Shown here: piece by piece, positions 20,550-23,415 of the stretch
Layout: every line of letters begins with the position of its first letter
Numbering within the stretch: position 1 is the first letter of the stretch
Source of the DNA: Acanthamoeba castellanii str. Neff
Taxonomy: Eukaryota > Discosea > Longamoebia > Acanthamoebidae
Direction: 5' to 3'
Length of the DNA stretch: 23,415 bases
Assembly (NCBI RefSeq): GCF_000313135.1
Contig: NW_004457260.1
Location: forward strand, 70,932-94,346
Position numbers and translations under genes: made by a program
The notes under the pieces: generated by a model
Told to the model about the DNA's origin: nothing
The model's database searches: none
Seen by the model: only the letters and a program-made list of their open reading frames with translations

Positions 20550-21601
20550 TGCACACGCACACGCACACGCACACGCAATGGAATTGAGTCTTTGGCCTCA
20601 ATCAATAACAGCTGTAAATCACATGCACGGAATAGGTACCGGCAGAATTGAGAAGGTACAAGTCGAAGGAGGATAGGTTCCTGTGAGGGAGGAGGCTCGC
20701 TTGATAGCCCTGTGTAGGCGAGGGACCATTAATAACATTAATAACCGCTTTTCCACACCATGCGCAATGGGTGATTTTCACATGCAAGCAGTGCGTACCG
20801 CGACGAGTCCGTCGAACTGTTGCAGGATGAGGGACACGTGCATCCAGTAGTCCGACGTGTGCTTCATCTTCTCGCTGTCGATGTGTATGCCATACATGCA
20901 GCCCAATAAGCCCATAAGTGAGTCAGGCGTTCTGACCGGGAGCGCGCAGCGTCGGGGAAGAAAGTCAGTCGCACCTCATGGCACGAGCCCACGAGAGCTG
21001 TTGGGTGAGGTAGTTGCGCAGGCCATCCGAGACGGGCTTGGTGTGGAACTGGTTGGCATCGTAGTTCGTGTACCAGTCCGAGATCTGCTTCGCCGTCAGG
21101 AAACCCTCTGCGTGCGGTTCAACGCACACCAACCGGTTGGTCAGTTGATGAGTTCGAGAGCCCGAGTGGTCTGGGTGATGCTGTCAACTGGGTTCATGGG
21201 AGTGCGTTGTTCGCACCCACGTAGCCGGCGGCAAACATCTGCTGGTCGGGCGTGTAGTTGGGCGAGCCCACCACATGCAGCACATCCCAGCCCGTCTTGT
21301 TCAGGCCTAGTAGATGTGTGCGTGCAGTTACAAAAACGAAAGTGTGAAGAAGATGGGTGGAGGGGAGGAGGAACCTGGCACGAAGTAGCCGGTGGCGGGG
21401 GACGCGTCGGTGCCTGCTGGTGCCGCGTGGTAGAGACCCGAGGAAGGATCGAAACGCACGCTTGCTGCGAGGGAGGCCTTGGATGCAAGTGCATCGACCG
21501 GCAGCGATGCCAACAAAAATGAAGGCCATCACAATCGTGCACACCAGCACGCCGCACCTCTCCGGTCTTGGCCACATCGAGCTCCCCACCGCCATCTTCA
21601 T
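18519..21601 (-). CDS. Phospholipase B-like Ntn hydrolase (PLBD family), with an apparent frameshift in exon 1
   Basis: This is a secreted or lysosomal hydrolase of the phospholipase B-like family, which matures by self-cleavage before a Cys nucleophile. Exons: 21601-21375, 21306-21217, 21107-20975, 20874-20799, 20709-20640, 20444-20353, 20268-20212, 20130-19995, 19920-19853, 19734-19645, 19564-19458, 19365-19216, 19124-19097, 18882-19011 (read 19011-18882), 18790-18692 and 18619-18519, about 550 aa. Motifs: LEFTDCSALITLLP with the expected nucleophile Cys (about 228), AGHTTW, NSGTYNNQWMVV, LEQIPGY, SQGYWPSYNVPYF, QYNDWQHDP, ISGPTHQQQ and the tail FDWVVHDS. Exon 1 has a hydrophobic signal-like start (CGVLVCTIVMAF) in one frame and LPVDALASKASLAASVRFD in the next; the switch falls on a five-base homopolymer at 21515-21519. 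Exon 13 is a 28-nt microexon. All other phases agree. Confidence 0.93.
18835..18861. repeat. (GCGTT)n pentamer repeat
   Basis: Five tandem GCGTT copies in an intron of the PLB-like gene. Confidence 0.9.
20453..20577. repeat. (ACACGC)n hexamer array
   Basis: About twenty copies of a 6-bp unit, with a C-to-T variant (ACATGC) at three places in the right part. It occupies most of an intron of the PLB-like gene, ending just before the acceptor of the exon at 20444. Confidence 0.95.
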
Positions 21602-21700
21602 CTTATTGCACCACCAAAACGAAATGGAAAAGGGAAAGAAAACAAATTTGAAAAATCTCGATCTAATCACTTTCGTTTTCTTCATCTCTGAGCGTGCAAG
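21602..21700. promoter_or_regulatory. 99-bp bidirectional promoter between the PLB-like gene and TSR2
   Basis: The two start codons point away from each other with 99 bp between them. AAAACGAAA at 21616-21624 and its exact reverse complement TTTCGTTTT at 21671-21679 lie 14 and 21 bp from the respective ATGs. The stretch is A/T-rich, in contrast with the coding flanks. A role in start-site choice is inference. Confidence 0.5.
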
Positions 21701-22832
21701 ATGGAACAGCCTGAGGGAGTGTCGCAACCGAAGGGACCGGCACCTATGTCGTGGGCATCGGCAGCGGCGGCCACCGCGGCTCCCGCCCCGACTTCTGCGG
21801 CCCCGATCGCGACGGCAGCGCCGGCGGCGCCAGCGGAGCCTCTCCCGCCTCCCCTGCGCGAGGGCGAGACGAACTGGAGCCTCTTCGTGAAGGGCGTGCA
21901 CTACGCAATCGACCTGTGGACCATCATCGAGCTCGCGCTGGCCCACGGATTCGGCGGAAAGAACACCCCACAGAAGGTCCAAACACTAGAATTTGAGATA
22001 CGTCCTCTTCCTTCACATCTTCGATCCTTATACACTCTGCTCGAGGAACATCATCTTCTTGCAATCACAACAAATCTCAAGAGAGATTTTGGAAATTGTC
22101 ATCCTTGCAAAGCATCAAGTAGAGCATGTCGAGTCTCTTGTGGCGCAGTTGACAAAAAGTTCAATGTCGTTGTGGTGTTGTGGAATGCACCTCTTGGACA
22201 TGTTCAGCAGCAAGCGCAAGAAGGTGGCGGACCTGGACGAGGTGGAGGACTTCCTCTACGAATTCCTCGGTGACAAGCTGAGGGTGGAGGCCGAAGACGG
22301 ATCCGTCGAGGAGGTGCGCCCACGCTCGCGTGCTCTTCCCATCGTTCGCTCTCGCTTACCACGCTATGGCTTGACTGTCGTGTGTGCGCGTGCGCGTGCG
22401 CGTGCGCGTGCGTGTGCGTGTGCGGTTGGTGCGTGTGTTGCGCAGGTGTCCGACATTCTCATCGACCTGTACGACTCGATCTACAAGGACGCCAACATCG
22501 CGCCCTTTGAGAAGCTGGAGAAGGACTGGATGGCCAAGCAGGCCAAGATCGCCAAGACGGAGAGGCCGCGTCGAGAGCGGTCTTCCTCTTCAACTTCTTC
22601 CTCCTCGGCAGCCGGTATGCGTTCGCTTCCCATGCTCATTGGAATGTCACTGGCGCGTGTGCTGTTTGGTCATGTAGCAGTATGCTCGTCTAATCACTCG
22701 AGCCGCCGCGCAGGTACGACGCCCACGCCCACGCCCACGCAGGAGGTGGAGATGACGGAGGCCTCCGCCCCGGAAAGCAAGGTGGACGCAGATGGGTGGG
22801 AGACGGTGAACCACAAGAAGAAGAGAAGATAG
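21701..22832 (+). CDS. TSR2: TSR2-like pre-rRNA processing protein / ribosomal protein eS26 escortin
   Basis: TSR2 proteins chaperone ribosomal protein eS26 and are needed for 20S pre-rRNA processing. Exons: 21701-21976, about 22149-22313, 22446-22614 and 22714-22832, giving about 242 aa. An Ala/Pro-rich lead is followed by the TSR2 domain: LFVKGVHYAIDLWTIIELAL, HGFGGKNTPQK, then DLDEVEDFLYEFLGDKLRVE and EDGSVEEVSDILIDLYDSI. The C-terminus DADGWETVNHKKKRR matches the conserved EDGW-x-x-V basic tail. The acceptor of the second exon is the weak point. The frame stays open from 22002 onward, and the choice at 22148/22149 (GTGGCGCAG before TTGACA) keeps phase but gives a poorly conserved stretch before LLDMF. 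Divergent from the PLB-like gene. Confidence 0.9.
22383..22424. repeat. GTGCGC/GTGTGC simple repeat
   Basis: Tandem GCGTGC words passing into GTGTGC, inside the second TSR2 intron and close to its acceptor. Confidence 0.85.
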
Positions 22833-23149
22833 TGGGACACCTCCGCACTTTACATCACAATAGACCACACGTTGCGCCCTTGTAAACCTAGGTTAGTCCT
22901 CGTCCCTGCTGGGTTGATGGACGCAGGCGCCTTCATCATGAACGGCTAAGTCGTGGCGCTCACTCACGGGCGTGGTTTCTCTCGCAATTTCTTGGACTTT
23001 TTCCAGGCGCTTTTCGTGTCACCTCGAACCTGGTCGCATCGTTCGCTCTACTCGAATTGAAAGCCATCACTTGGGTAGCATCTAGACGAACAAGAAAAAG
23101 GCGCAACGAGGCGAACAAAGTAGAAGTAGAAGGATATATCACAATCAAC
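22833..23149. other. 317 bp between TSR2 and the next plus-strand gene
   Basis: No gene is supported. The stretch holds the TSR2 3' flank and the promoter of the next gene. GGATATATC at 23131-23139 is TATA-like but only about 11 bp before the ATG, so it may act with a start site inside the apparent leader or be chance. Confidence 0.4.
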
Positions 23150-23415
23150 ATGAATGGCAGCGGGAAGAATTTCTGCGTGGCGCTGTTCATCTTGTTCATG
23201 CTCTTCATCGTGTACCACGTCACAACCACATTCCATCGACCCACTATCCCCGCCACGCCAGCAGAACTGCTCAATTCGGTAGAGGGCAACCCTGCCACGA
23301 TCGATGAGGATTACAGCGATATCGATGTGCGAGACGACGAGGAAGAGGAACAGGAGGAGGAACTCTCGGACGAAGTCACGTTCCTCTTCGCCATCATCAA
23401 CATGAATCGAACCGG
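23150..23415 (+). CDS. Predicted type II membrane protein, 5' part only
   Basis: A frame opens at the ATG at 23150 and runs to the window end without a stop (88 codons). It begins MNGSGKNF, followed by one hydrophobic segment (CVALFILFMLFIVY, about residues 9-22), a Thr/Pro linker (TTTFHRPTIPATPAEL), an acidic stretch (DDEEEEQEEEL) and then TFLFAIINMNRTG. A short cytosolic tail, single anchor and flexible stem are the usual layout of Golgi glycosyltransferases, but no catalytic motif is in view, so that is only a guess. Codon use is GC3-rich as in its neighbours. Confidence 0.6.
   Translation, partial: MNGSGKNFCVALFILFMLFIVYHVTTTFHRPTIPATPAELLNSVEGNPATIDEDYSDIDVRDDEEEEQEEELSDEVTFLFAIINMNRT

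Noticed and set aside
18519..21601. The PLB-like gene as a pseudogene
   Set aside because: Only one frame break is seen, at a homopolymer. All 15 other exons keep phase and every family motif, so a sequencing error is more likely.

Overview
The window looks like nuclear DNA of an amoebozoan, most probably Acanthamoeba (A. castellanii or close kin). Genes are GC-rich, tightly packed and split by many short introns. A 5S rRNA gene matches my memory of the Acanthamoeba 5S, and the proteins are plainly eukaryotic (Hsp70 ending in EEVD, Arf, kexin-type convertase, TSR2, GCNA). No mobile element, CRISPR array, plasmid or viral segment was seen. Exon models were built by hand from open frames, GT/GC-AG borders, phase and remembered family motifs; every full model has a total length divisible by three except where a break is stated.

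Layout, left to right. 1-1133 (-): short-chain dehydrogenase/reductase, cut by the window edge. 1402-4238 (-): peroxisomal acyl-CoA oxidase with an N-terminal PTS2-like signal. 4468-6468 (-): intronless cytosolic Hsp70. 6824-7962 (-): small trypsin-fold protease with a Cys where the Ser nucleophile is expected. 8208-10334 (+): GCNA-type SprT DNA-protein-crosslink protease, head-to-head with the Cys protease over a 245-bp promoter carrying an E2F-like site. 10540-13277 (+): a PH-PH-FHA protein. 13345-13890 (-): Arf GTPase, convergent with it. 14355-14474 (+): 5S rRNA. 14651-18267 (-): kexin/furin-type convertase in 19 exons. 18519-21601 (-): phospholipase B-like Ntn hydrolase in 16 exons, with an apparent frameshift. 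21701-22832 (+): TSR2, head-to-head with the phospholipase gene over 99 bp. 23150-end (+): start of a type II membrane protein.

The genes do not form one pathway. Loose themes are endomembrane and lysosomal work (Arf, kexin-like convertase, PLB-like hydrolase, PH-FHA adaptor), peroxisomal beta-oxidation, and protein quality control or repair (Hsp70, GCNA, TSR2, Cys protease).

The most notable observations are the GxCGG protease, the PTS2 on acyl-CoA oxidase, the strong preference for C at intron position +4 (GTAC/GTGC instead of GTAA), a 28-nt microexon and a homopolymer frameshift in the PLB-like gene, and short inverted elements placed almost symmetrically in a 99-bp bidirectional promoter.
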